Assembly: GCF_937920985.1 (NCBI RefSeq)
Contig: NZ_CALDXR010000002.1
Span: 1 to 29,353, forward strand
Origin: an uncultured Phascolarctobacterium sp.
GTDB lineage: Bacteria; Bacillota; Negativicutes; Acidaminococcales; Acidaminococcaceae
Direction of reading: 5' to 3'
DNA length: 29,353 nucleotides
Notes under the pieces: generated by a model
What the model was told of the DNA's origin: nothing
What the model saw: only the letters and a program-made list of their open reading frames with translations
The model's database searches: none
Shown here: positions 1 to 7,955 of the stretch, in pieces
Layout of the letters: every line of letters starts with the position of its first letter
Position numbering within the stretch: the stretch's first letter is position 1
Translations under genes and position numbers: made by a program

Positions 1-1121
1 TCCGTGATAAAGAGAATCAGAAGCAGGATATCAATAAGCTGAATCGTGATAATGCAAACAGCCTTAATAAGCTTGGCGAGATTTTTGATAAGACAAAAAT
101 TGAAGAACGCCAGGAATTAGCAAATTTGTTTGGCGAATTGGCGTATAATGAGATTCACTACATGGATGGCAGCAACGAACAGAAAGCTCTTTATCATGCA
201 GTTGTTGGTGGAATTATGAGTAAGCTTACTGGGGGAGATTTTCTTGCTGGTGCAACTGCTGCTGGAATAAACAAGCTAGTTATTGAAGAAGTTAAAAAAG
301 CGGCTAATTATGAGCCTGATAAAATGCAATGGGTAAGTGCAGCATTAGGAGCAGTTGTGGCTGAATTTGTATCTGGTAATGCCCAAGCTGGTGCAAGTAC
401 TGCTGGCAGTGGGACGAAAAACAATGAGGCATTAGATTGGATCTTTAATAGAGAACAATTAGCAATGACGTTGGGTTATGAAAGGGATGAAAGGCTATCT
501 GATTTAAAAGAAGATAAAGATATTTGGGAACAGCTCTATATTAATGGTGATGTTTCTTATAGTGCAATTCTATATATTAGAGATGAGTATAATAAAAAAT
601 ATCAAGAGATAATCAACCAAACTTCTATGAATCTTCTTGATCAATTAGGCGGTGATTCATTAGGTTCCTTCTTATCTGGCTTTGGCGGGACTCCGGGATA
701 TATCTTAGGTGATATTGCATTCAATCCTAGTACTGCATATGCAGCAACACCTGGAATGCTGGAAGTAGAAAAGTTAGTGAATAATCCTGAATTCGTAAAG
801 AAATTCTTACAATATTCACAGAGATCACGACAATATGTATATGCTTTGAAGGATGCATCTGGTAAAGTAAGGTATATTAGTAGGACTAATAATCCTTTGG
901 CAAGAAAAGCACAACATGCAGCTAATCCAGAAAAAAGAATGTTAGTATTTACATTACTAACGGATAATAGCGTTTCTTATGCTGAAGGACGGGGACTAGA
1001 AGAAGCATATTATGAAAAGTATGGTGGCAAATCTAATCTTTTAAACAAAATAAGACCAGTTAATACTGATAAAACGTGGGGTAAATTTCTGTTAGATTTA
1101 GGAAAAAAATTAATTAAGTGA
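1..1121 (+). CDS. cdiA: CdiA-type contact-dependent inhibition exoprotein, C-terminal part with GIY-YIG nuclease toxin tip (5' end outside window)
   Basis: The reading frame is open from base 3 at the window edge, so this is the 3' end of a longer gene. The first ~140 codons are the pre-toxin (PT-VENN-like) domain, ending in a TKNNE motif near base 414-428 that takes the place of the VENN junction. Beyond it the protein differs completely from the second copy at 1946-5764, as expected for an exchangeable CdiA-CT. The last ~95 residues (from about base 828) look like a GIY-YIG/URI nuclease: YVYALKD, then RYISRTNNPLARKAQH, then the EGRGLEEAYYEKYGG segment with the conserved Glu and LLNKIRP. The second signature reads YIS instead of YIG. 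In this family the tip is delivered into neighbouring cells and cuts nucleic acid. The immunity gene follows 10 bp downstream. The family match is from memory of motifs. The pre-toxin/CT architecture is very likely and the nuclease fold is likely. Confidence 0.8.
   Translation, partial: RDKENQKQDINKLNRDNANSLNKLGEIFDKTKIEERQELANLFGELAYNEIHYMDGSNEQKALYHAVVGGIMSKLTGGDFLAGATAAGINKLVIEEVKKAANYEPDKMQWVSAALGAVVAEFVSGNAQAGASTAGSGTKNNEALDWIFNREQLAMTLGYERDERLSDLKEDKDIWEQLYINGDVSYSAILYIRDEYNKKYQEIINQTSMNLLDQLGGDSLGSFLSGFGGTPGYILGDIAFNPSTAYAATPGMLEVEKLVNNPEFVKKFLQYSQRSRQYVYALKDASGKVRYISRTNNPLARKAQHAANPEKRMLVFTLLTDNSVSYAEGRGLEEAYYEKYGGKSNLLNKIRPVNTDKTWGKFLLDLGKKLIK
100..382 (+). repeat. Direct repeat copy A, pre-toxin domain of cdiA
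   Basis: By eye, 283 bp here match 4623-4905 without a mismatch. Both flanks then diverge: point differences appear upstream of 100 and from 383 on, and the two sequences become unrelated after the TKNNE codons. The repeat codes for the pre-toxin domain just upstream of the toxin tips, which is the usual crossover point for swapping CdiA-CT modules. Confidence 0.9.
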
Positions 1122-1131
1122 GGATTTTAAA

Positions 1132-1926
1132 ATGAGCAGATTATATATTGGAGATGTTTTAGAAGTCATTATAGACAAGCATCAAAATAAAGGGTACTTA
1201 ATTTACTTAGCAAAACATATACCTATAGGGTTTAAAATGTTTGGTTTATATGCTGTAAATCCAACTGTACACGGATGTAATATTGGAGAAATAGAAAATA
1301 AAAAAATAATTTCTACCATAATGATATTTGAAGATAAATTTTGGAGAAAAATTGGCAAATTAAAGGTAAAAGATTTTGTTTGGCCAGATCAGTATGAAAG
1401 AGATTTAGATGATAATAATAAATATATTATTTATCATTGGGGAGATGGAGAGGAAAGAAGAATAATCAAAATTGTTGAAAAAGAATCAGACTTAGGCTTG
1501 GCGCAGATAGGATCAACTTTTTTTCCAGCTGGTGCGTTAAAATTCTATAGAGATAAATTAAGAGAATTAGGATTATATAATATCCCTGAAGATGAAAGTT
1601 TGGATGATATTAATAAGGAGGATGATTTTGATGGATTATATGGTGATGTATATTATAGTACAAAAGAAAATCTAGCTAAAATAAAAACGAATATTTTAAT
1701 CCAAATGAAAAAGGAATATCAACAGGAACTAATCTTTCCAGATACAGCATTACAATTTTATATGGGTGTGTTAAAAGCGCAAATAGAAGAACACTGTGTT
1801 GATGACGAGGTAGTTAAAAGTTATAGAATGCTTGTAAATCAGGAAAAAGATTATTTGAGTAAAGAAGAGTGGCTAAATGAACAAGTAAAGAAGATTGATA
1901 ATGAACTAAAGGACATCAATAGATAA
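1132..1926 (+). CDS. Probable CDI immunity protein for the GIY-YIG toxin (Imm26-like N-terminal half)
   Basis: 264 aa, starting 10 bp after the toxin stop, with a GTGAGGA ribosome binding site overlapping that stop. It is very AT-rich, like the toxin tip, and is the next gene in the order toxin-immunity, so it most likely encodes the cognate immunity protein. The N-terminal ~120 residues (IGDVLEVIIDKHQNKGYLIY, then FWRKIGKLKVKDFVWP and KYIIYHWGDGEERRI) resemble Imm26-type immunity domains. The C-terminal ~100 residues are acidic and helical with no family I can name. At 264 aa it is long for an immunity protein, so a two-domain protein is possible. It has no signal peptide and no membrane segment, which fits a cytoplasmic inhibitor. 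The assignment rests mainly on position and composition; the Imm26 resemblance is a weak pattern match. Confidence 0.6.
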   Translation: MSRLYIGDVLEVIIDKHQNKGYLIYLAKHIPIGFKMFGLYAVNPTVHGCNIGEIENKKIISTIMIFEDKFWRKIGKLKVKDFVWPDQYERDLDDNNKYIIYHWGDGEERRIIKIVEKESDLGLAQIGSTFFPAGALKFYRDKLRELGLYNIPEDESLDDINKEDDFDGLYGDVYYSTKENLAKIKTNILIQMKKEYQQELIFPDTALQFYMGVLKAQIEEHCVDDEVVKSYRMLVNQEKDYLSKEEWLNEQVKKIDNELKDINR

Positions 1927-1945
1927 CATTTGTTGGTTCTTTGAA

Positions 1946-4900
1946 ATGAAAATCATCGTAGAAAAAGTAGTCAACGGCGAAAAGGTACTTGTACCAGAAG
2001 TATTCCTTGCTTCTGTAAGAGCAGAGAACCTGACTAATGACGGAGCACTCATAGTAGGTGGAGATGTAGCCATCTACTCCAAAGAGAATATTGAAAACAT
2101 TGGCACCATCAGGGCTGACGGAACAGTAGAGCTTAAAGGTGAGAACATCAATAATCTTGGTGGCCGTATAGATGGTGAAAACGTCAATCTGGATGCGGAC
2201 AAGAACATCACCAATAAGGGCGGCAACATCCGTGCCAGAGTGGATACAATCCTCAACGGTGAAAACGTCATTAATGAGGCTAATGTGAAAGAAAGCCAGT
2301 ATAAAGGACTAGACCAGAAAACTGTAGGTAACGCTGGCTCTATTAGAACTGGCCAAAATCTCAGCATCAATGTTGAAAAGGACATTGTCAATAAAGGTAG
2401 CGTGCTTGTAGCAGATAATAACCTTGACTTGAATGCAGGCAGAAATGTTGATATAGTAACAGTAGCCAACGAAAAGCACGTAGGTGTAGTATGCCCAGGT
2501 TCCTCAGCAGAAATCCATAGCGTTGAGAACCAGCAGAGCGTGATGACAGGCGGAAATGTGAATATCAACGCAGGCAGTGATGTCAACATCCAAGGCGGAC
2601 TCATTGCTGCAGATAAAGACACTGCTGTCAAAGCAGGTGGCAATGTCAATATCAACGCCGTTAAAGACAGCTATAGTGAGGAAACCCGGGTAGGCAGTCG
2701 TGGCGGCAGCTATTACAACCATAACAAGCAGGTGGATGAAGCTGTGAAAGGCACTACTATTGCAGCGAAGAACGATATCAGCATTGCAAGTGGCAAAGAT
2801 ATAAATATAAAAGGCAGCAACGTAGCCAGTGAAGCAGGAAAAGCAGACCTGATTGCCGAAAATAATATAAATATCACTAATGCAACAGAATACCATGAGC
2901 GCCTGCATGAAGAGCATAATAAGGTCAGTGGATTGCTTTCATCCAAAACAACGGATATTTATGATTACAGTAAGCAGAATACTGTTGTCGGCAGCAATGT
3001 TTCTGCCGGAGAAATTGCAATTAGCAGCAAAAAAGATACGAATGTTACAGGCAGCAACGTAGTTGCAGATAATGACGTAAGCGTAAAAACCGGCGGCAGT
3101 ATGAATATCGGCAGTGCGGAGCAAACAAGCGAAAGCGAATACAGAAAATCTGTAAAGAAGAGCGGTGTGTTTGCTGGCGGTGGCTTGGGCTTTACCATTG
3201 GCAAGGAAAAGCAGAAGGACCAGTACGCCAACCAGAATACTGAGCAGGTGGGAAGCACAGTTGGCAGTGTTAAAGGCAATGTGAACCTGGATGCAGATAA
3301 GGCTGCTAACGTTAAAGGCAGTACTGTTGTTGCGGGTAAGGATATAAATATCACTGGCGAAAATGTTAAAATTGAAAACAGCAACAGCGTTTATAATGCG
3401 CAGGAGAAGCATGAGTTTAAAAGAACAGGACTGAGTGTTTCGGTTGGCGGCGCTTATGTAGATGTTGTAAATAACGCAGCGAATAGCGTAAAACATGCAG
3501 CAGATGTTGAAGATAAACGCCTTGGTGCTTTAGTTGCTGTCAAAGGATACAAGGATGCTGATAAAGCTATCAAAAATATTAAAAGCAATGGCGGTGGCAA
3601 GGTAACCGAAAACTTGTCTATTAATGTCAGCCTTGGCACAACGAAGAGCAAGAGTGAAAGTAATAGCACAACAACAGTAGCTAACGCCAGCGAAGTAAAG
3701 GCGGGAGGAGATGTTAATGTTACTTCTACGAAGAAAGATATTAATATCACTGGCAGCAATGTTGAAGGCAAGGACGTTACCTTAAACGCTAAAGAAAACC
3801 TTAATATAACTGCGTCTAAAAATACGAATAAAACGGAGCAAAACAGTAAATCCAGCAGTGCAAGTGTTGGCGCAAGCCTGGAACTTGGTAAAGGCCCAAG
3901 CTACAGCATTTCTGGCAGTATGTCCAAGGGAGAAGTGTCTGCAAATGGCACAACCTATAACGAAAGCAATGTGACTGCCAATAAAGATTTGAGTTTTGCA
4001 AGCGGTAACGACACCAATATTAAAGGTGGCAAGCTGAGCGGTGAAAAGGTTACCGGTAACGTAGGCGGAGGCCTTAACATCGAAAGCAAGCAGGACAGCA
4101 ACAGCTATAAGGAAAACAATAAATCTGTTGGCGCGAGCGTTGGTCTTGGCAGTAATAAAGCAGTTAGCGGCAGTGCAAGTGTTGGCAAGATTGATAGCAA
4201 ATATGAAAGCGTAATTGAGCAAAGCGGTATCTACGCTGGCAAAGATGGCTTTGATATCCTTGTAGAAGATAATACTGACCTTAAGGGTGGTATTATTTCA
4301 AGTACTGCTGATGCTGACAAGAATAAGCTTTCGACAGGTACGTTGACGTTTGAAGATATTCAAAATAAGGCGGATTACAAAGCAGGTGGAGCTGGCATCA
4401 AAGTAAACAAAAACAATGATGCAGAATACAATGAAAAAGGTATAACACCTGATATTGGTATGCCTGCAAGCGGAGAAGCTGAGAGTACAACGAAAGCTAC
4501 AATTAGCAAAGGTACAATTGAAATTCGTGATAAGGAAAACCAAAAGCAGGATATCAATAAGCTGAATCGTGATACTGCAAACAGCCTTAATAAGCTTGGT
4601 GAAATATTTGACAAGACGAAGGTTGAAGAACGCCAGGAATTAGCAAATTTGTTTGGCGAATTGGCGTATAATGAGATTCACTACATGGATGGCAGCAACG
4701 AACAGAAAGCTCTTTATCATGCAGTTGTTGGTGGAATTATGAGTAAGCTTACTGGGGGAGATTTTCTTGCTGGTGCAACTGCTGCTGGAATAAACAAGCT
4801 AGTTATTGAAGAAGTTAAAAAAGCGGCTAATTATGAGCCTGATAAAATGCAATGGGTAAGTGCAGCATTAGGAGCAGTTGTGGCTGAATTTGTATCTGGT

Positions 4901-5764
4901 AATGCGCAAGCTGGAGCAAGTGCTGCTGCGAGCGGAACGAAGAACAATGAGGTAGCAGATATAATATTTAATCCTAAACGTGTATTAAATGGATATGGAG
5001 AAGGATTAAAAGATAGAGGTATTGAAGAAATAGAAGATATATCTGCTATTGTTTCAGATCCTCTTGGTACTCTTAATGAAATGTATCAATTCTTGCAAGC
5101 TGTATATGAAGAACCTAGTTTAGCGAATGAAATAAAAGAGCAATTTGTAGATGTATTCAACGAGAGGTTGGATAAATTTGAAAATGGTACAGCAGAAGAA
5201 ACAGGTTACGAGTTAGGTCGTATTAGTGTTGATATAGCTTCTTTATGTGTTGCTTCTGGGAGTAGCAAAATATTAACTAAATTTCCTAGAGTAGGCAAGA
5301 TTGTTTCTAGTTTAGAAAAGTACACAGCTAAGAGCATATCGACTACTAAACTAACTAATGATATTGTGTATATAGGTGATAGCCTATGGGAAAAGGGGGC
5401 GTTTAAAAGAGGACAAATTATAGATAAGGCACTAGGCAACAATTTAGGCTATAATTTTCCTGTTGTTGATAAATTAAATGATAGAACTATTACTAGTATA
5501 AAAAGTATGGACTTAACTGCAAATACTTATCAAACTGGTAGAGGGATATATAATACTTTGGTCAAAAATATAGATACATTGGATAGTTTTACAGAAAGAG
5601 CTTGGCATGGAACTGTTGTTTCTAAAGAAGTATATGATTACAAAGAATTAGAAGTTGCTATTCCTAAAATTAAGATTTCACAAGACCAAAAAAGAGGACT
5701 AGATGAAGCAATACAATATGCTAAAAGCAAAAATATAAGAATAAAAATAACTATAATAGAGTAG
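1946..5764 (+). CDS. Second cdiA-like ORF (orphan cdiA'), haemagglutinin repeats, pre-toxin domain and PD-(D/E)xK-like nuclease tip
   Basis: 1272 aa. Residues ~1-880 are filamentous-haemagglutinin repeats (NVNINAGSDVNIQGG-type units, GNDTNIKGGKLSG). The pre-toxin domain spans ~890-1001 and ends in TKNNE at 998-1002, and the toxin tip is 1003-1272. There is no signal peptide and no TPS secretion domain, and I see no good ribosome binding site before ATG 1946, so as it stands it is probably a silent cassette or an internal fragment of a duplicated cdiA. The tip contains RGQIIDKALG, VVDKL (Asp1175) and TSIKSMDLTANTYQ (Ser1184, Lys1186). That is the D...SxK core I associate with Zn-dependent DNase CdiA tips of the EC869-o11/TA271 type. 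The haemagglutinin part is balanced in composition and the tip is AT-rich, so the tip was probably acquired separately. The domain layout is certain, the nuclease family likely, and the silent state inferred. Confidence 0.85.
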   Translation: MKIIVEKVVNGEKVLVPEVFLASVRAENLTNDGALIVGGDVAIYSKENIENIGTIRADGTVELKGENINNLGGRIDGENVNLDADKNITNKGGNIRARVDTILNGENVINEANVKESQYKGLDQKTVGNAGSIRTGQNLSINVEKDIVNKGSVLVADNNLDLNAGRNVDIVTVANEKHVGVVCPGSSAEIHSVENQQSVMTGGNVNINAGSDVNIQGGLIAADKDTAVKAGGNVNINAVKDSYSEETRVGSRGGSYYNHNKQVDEAVKGTTIAAKNDISIASGKDINIKGSNVASEAGKADLIAENNINITNATEYHERLHEEHNKVSGLLSSKTTDIYDYSKQNTVVGSNVSAGEIAISSKKDTNVTGSNVVADNDVSVKTGGSMNIGSAEQTSESEYRKSVKKSGVFAGGGLGFTIGKEKQKDQYANQNTEQVGSTVGSVKGNVNLDADKAANVKGSTVVAGKDINITGENVKIENSNSVYNAQEKHEFKRTGLSVSVGGAYVDVVNNAANSVKHAADVEDKRLGALVAVKGYKDADKAIKNIKSNGGGKVTENLSINVSLGTTKSKSESNSTTTVANASEVKAGGDVNVTSTKKDINITGSNVEGKDVTLNAKENLNITASKNTNKTEQNSKSSSASVGASLELGKGPSYSISGSMSKGEVSANGTTYNESNVTANKDLSFASGNDTNIKGGKLSGEKVTGNVGGGLNIESKQDSNSYKENNKSVGASVGLGSNKAVSGSASVGKIDSKYESVIEQSGIYAGKDGFDILVEDNTDLKGGIISSTADADKNKLSTGTLTFEDIQNKADYKAGGAGIKVNKNNDAEYNEKGITPDIGMPASGEAESTTKATISKGTIEIRDKENQKQDINKLNRDTANSLNKLGEIFDKTKVEERQELANLFGELAYNEIHYMDGSNEQKALYHAVVGGIMSKLTGGDFLAGATAAGINKLVIEEVKKAANYEPDKMQWVSAALGAVVAEFVSGNAQAGASAAASGTKNNEVADIIFNPKRVLNGYGEGLKDRGIEEIEDISAIVSDPLGTLNEMYQFLQAVYEEPSLANEIKEQFVDVFNERLDKFENGTAEETGYELGRISVDIASLCVASGSSKILTKFPRVGKIVSSLEKYTAKSISTTKLTNDIVYIGDSLWEKGAFKRGQIIDKALGNNLGYNFPVVDKLNDRTITSIKSMDLTANTYQTGRGIYNTLVKNIDTLDSFTERAWHGTVVSKEVYDYKELEVAIPKIKISQDQKRGLDEAIQYAKSKNIRIKITIIE
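4623..4905 (+). repeat. Direct repeat copy B, pre-toxin domain of orphan cdiA'
   Basis: Partner of 100-382, same orientation, offset 4523 bp, no mismatch seen over 283 bp. A crossover between the two would delete the first toxin and its immunity gene and join the second toxin to the upstream cdiA. Confidence 0.9.
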
Positions 5765-5822
5765 GTATAAGTTTGAAACAACCCCCAGTCAAGCAGTGAC
5801 TTGAATTATTACATAGCAAACA

Positions 5823-5840
5823 GACCATCTCGCGGTGGTC
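5823..5840. other. Stem-loop near the 3' end of the IS110 element
   Basis: GACCATC/GGTGGTC pair through a TCGC loop, with one G-U pair, followed on the plus strand by AAAAAAC. On the minus strand it lies just past the transposase stop. It may be part of the element's end or a weak transcription stop. Confidence 0.4.
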
Positions 5841-5866
5841 AAAAAACAATATTTTAGTAGCCAACT

Positions 5867-7109
5867 TTATTCACGTAAAGGCATATCAATAATATAGCCA
5901 CGTTCTTTGAGCAAATGTAATGCCTGTGAAAGAGAAAGTTTTTTGGAAGGCTTTACTTGGCGTTGTTCAACAAAACCTTCAGCAGAATATGGTACATGTT
6001 TTTTGAGTATGTGCCAGATAGCTGTGAGCAACATTCTGCAAATGGCTATAATAGCTTTCTTGTGTCATCTGCGAGCCTTAATCCTTCTGTAGCGTTCTCC
6101 GAACTCAGGATGTTCCTTAGATTTTAATAAAGCGTTTGCAATTTGCACCAATATTGGTTTAAAATAAGAACCAGCACGGGAAATCCTAGTGGATTTTATT
6201 TTGCGAGCACTTTCATCATTACGAGGACAGCATCCTGCCCAGGAAGCGAGATGTTTGGCTGTTGGGAACACAGACATATCTGCTCCTATTTCGGAAAGTA
6301 TTGAGATAGCTGTAATACGGTTCTTTTCTAAACCGGGAACAGTTTGTAAGAGATTTAAGGCTTCGGAATAAGGTTCGGCTACACGAAGGATTTCCTGTGT
6401 TATTTTTTCTTTAGATTCTGTAAGCTGCTCAATGTGGTTTAGACAAGTGCTTAACAGCCTGTTCTTGAGATATAGCACCATCAACAGCGGCCTGAATTTC
6501 AGATACAGGTGTTTTACAGCGCTTGGTAACGAATGGAGCAACATCAAAAATTTCGCCGGGATGTTCAAGAATATAATTGGTAATAGCCATAGAAGTTTTT
6601 CCGAAAACATCAGAAAAAACGTCATCAAGCTTGAGATTGGAGACAGTAAGACAGTTTTGGGCACGATTCTTCTCACCGGAAAGCATATTGTTGAGCTTGA
6701 AACGGTATCTTACCAAATCTCGCAGATGACGGATAGATGCAGGCGGAATAAAGCTAGGCTTTATCATATCGCAAGCAAATAAATCACAAATCCATTTAGC
6801 ATCCTTGCGGTCAGTTTTGTTACCCTTTTGTGGCTTAGTATATTTAGGGTGTGCAAGAACAACTTTGCAATCCTTTTCTAAGATATTAAAAACAGGAATC
6901 CAGTATTTACCTGTAGATTCCATGCAGACATCAAAGCAGTCGTATTTAACAAGCCAATTAAGCAGTTCCTTCAATCCTTTGGAAAAGGAAGAGAAACGAG
7001 CTTGTTTATATTCAGTTCTGCCATTGTTGTCTGTAATACCGATACAGGCATAAATCCAAGTCTTATGGACATCAAGTCCGCAACAGTTCTTACGAAAAAT
7101 TTTAAACAA
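5867..7109 (-). pseudogene. IS110-family transposase, frameshifted and interrupted by a stop
   Basis: Read from 7109 downwards, the N-terminal DEDD RuvC-like domain is intact to about 6429: GLDVHK (Asp), CMESTGKYW (Glu) and KTDRKDAKWI (Asp pair). Around 6440-6465 the frame shifts, and the C-terminal Transposase_20 domain continues in another frame: LLQTVPG, then SWAGCCPRNDESARKIKS with the expected catalytic Ser. An in-frame TGA at 6065-6067 follows RRIKARR, where relatives continue with G-x-KKAIIA. The frame reopens after it and runs to TAA at 5867. Repaired, the protein would be ~414 aa, a normal IS110 length. Two independent lesions make active transposition by this copy unlikely, though a functional copy elsewhere could supply the enzyme. 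Confidence 0.88.
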
Positions 7110-7330
7110 ACAATAAAACCTCCCTGAAATAGTATAGTTGTAAAACTGACAATTAACTGGTCATCCGGCAAAAATCGAGTCGACTTCTGAAGAGATAAGT
7201 TTACGGGCTACGGTATGCGCCAATCATTGATGCCTATACGGACAACCGACAACATATAATGATGCGGGGTAAAGAGTAATCTTCCGCCACTCACATCCAC
7301 GTGTTCTGTAGTTCGTCAGTTTTACAAAAC
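7110..7330 (-). ncRNA. Candidate bridge-RNA region of the IS110 element
   Basis: This ~220-bp non-coding stretch lies between the transposase start and the presumed left end, where IS110-group elements encode the bridge RNA that pairs with donor and target DNA. It contains structure: a 13-bp inverted repeat TTGTAAAACTGAC (7138-7150) and its complement (7315-7327), and a local stem around 7221-7250 (GTATGCGCC ... GCCTATAC) with ATCATTGAT in the loop. I cannot identify guide loops without knowing the insertion and donor junctions. The position is suggestive; the RNA itself is inferred. Confidence 0.35.
7138..7327. repeat. 13-bp inverted repeat framing the IS110 5' non-coding region
   Basis: TTGTAAAACTGAC at 7138-7150 and GTCAGTTTTACAA at 7315-7327, 164 bp apart. 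They could close a large RNA fold or be subterminal element ends. Confidence 0.75.
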
Positions 7331-7391
7331 TAATATAAGAGGGAAATATAAAAAAAGAAAGGTAACAGGTAGTTTCATAACCGCATTGGTG

Positions 7392-7406
7392 CCTTTCGCA
7401 GAAAGG
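7392..7406 (+). promoter_or_regulatory. Stem-loop covering the ribosome binding site of the 7420 gene
   Basis: CCTTTC (7392-7397), loop GCA, GAAAGG (7401-7406). The AAAGG that would serve the ATG at 7420 is in the 3' arm, so the hairpin may limit translation. The spacing to the ATG is a little long (13 nt). Confidence 0.45.
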
Positions 7407-7419
7407 TGGATTTATAATT

Positions 7420-7866
7420 ATGTTAGGATTATTAGATATATATATTGAGCGTGATACTTTTCAAATCTCTGTATTAGTATATCATATCAACTCAATAGGT
7501 TTTGGTGAAGCTATGAAAGAGTTGATAAACGTAAAGAACATGTCACATTTGAAAAAGTCGGTTGAAGATGCAATTGCTTTAAGCTTATCAGAGTATAAGA
7601 GAGATATAGAAAAGTGCAATTTTTTTAAACTTACAAAATATAAAACTTGGAATAAGTTCTTTAGTGCACATTATGTTATTGGAATAACATATGATGATGA
7701 AAAATTGTTATATAGAATAAGAATGCCTGAAAGAGATAAGAAAACTAAATCATTTGGTAATACTGTAAGTGGTTTTGAGTTTAAAATAAAGAAGGAAGAA
7801 TTTGATTTTCAATTTGATGATATAATTAAAAAAATAATGGACAATCTTGAGAAATATCAAAGCTAA
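7420..7866 (+). CDS. cdiI: Probable CdiI immunity protein for the second (DNase-like) toxin, displaced by an IS
   Basis: 148 aa, strongly AT-rich like the toxin tip at 4943-5764, and the first gene downstream of it on the same strand once the IS110 remnant is removed. The middle of the protein (YKTWNKF, then YVIGITYDDEKLLYRI) resembles the CdiI/DUF1436 group, in which a K-S/T-W-x-x-F segment precedes a strand-rich region. There is no signal peptide or membrane helix, which fits a cytoplasmic immunity protein. The IS now separates it from any toxin-linked promoter by 1.65 kb, and its ribosome binding site lies in a small hairpin, so expression is uncertain. The family call is from pattern memory; the positional argument is the stronger one. 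Confidence 0.6.
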   Translation: MLGLLDIYIERDTFQISVLVYHINSIGFGEAMKELINVKNMSHLKKSVEDAIALSLSEYKRDIEKCNFFKLTKYKTWNKFFSAHYVIGITYDDEKLLYRIRMPERDKKTKSFGNTVSGFEFKIKKEEFDFQFDDIIKKIMDNLEKYQS

Positions 7867-7955
7867 TTTTGCTGGAATTATAATGGTTCCCTTATCAAAA
7901 TCACTTTGAAAAATTTTTAGCGTGTAATGACGCATAACGAATGAGGTGAATTTTA

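Larger units (their letters stand above)
5770..7335 (-). mobile_element. Decayed IS110-family insertion sequence between toxin and immunity genes
   Basis: An IS110-type transposase pseudogene (5867-7109, minus strand) plus ~220 bp of non-coding DNA at its 5' side and ~100 bp at its 3' side lie exactly between the orphan toxin stop (5764) and its probable immunity gene (7420). IS110 elements have no obvious terminal inverted repeats or target duplications, so I cannot place the ends precisely. The limits given are the widest non-coding flanks consistent with the neighbours. Confidence 0.6.

Noticed and set aside
2074..4614. Several minus-strand and off-frame ORFs across the haemagglutinin repeat gene
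   Set aside because: They are antisense shadows of a repetitive, biased coding sequence; none has a ribosome binding site or a recognisable product.
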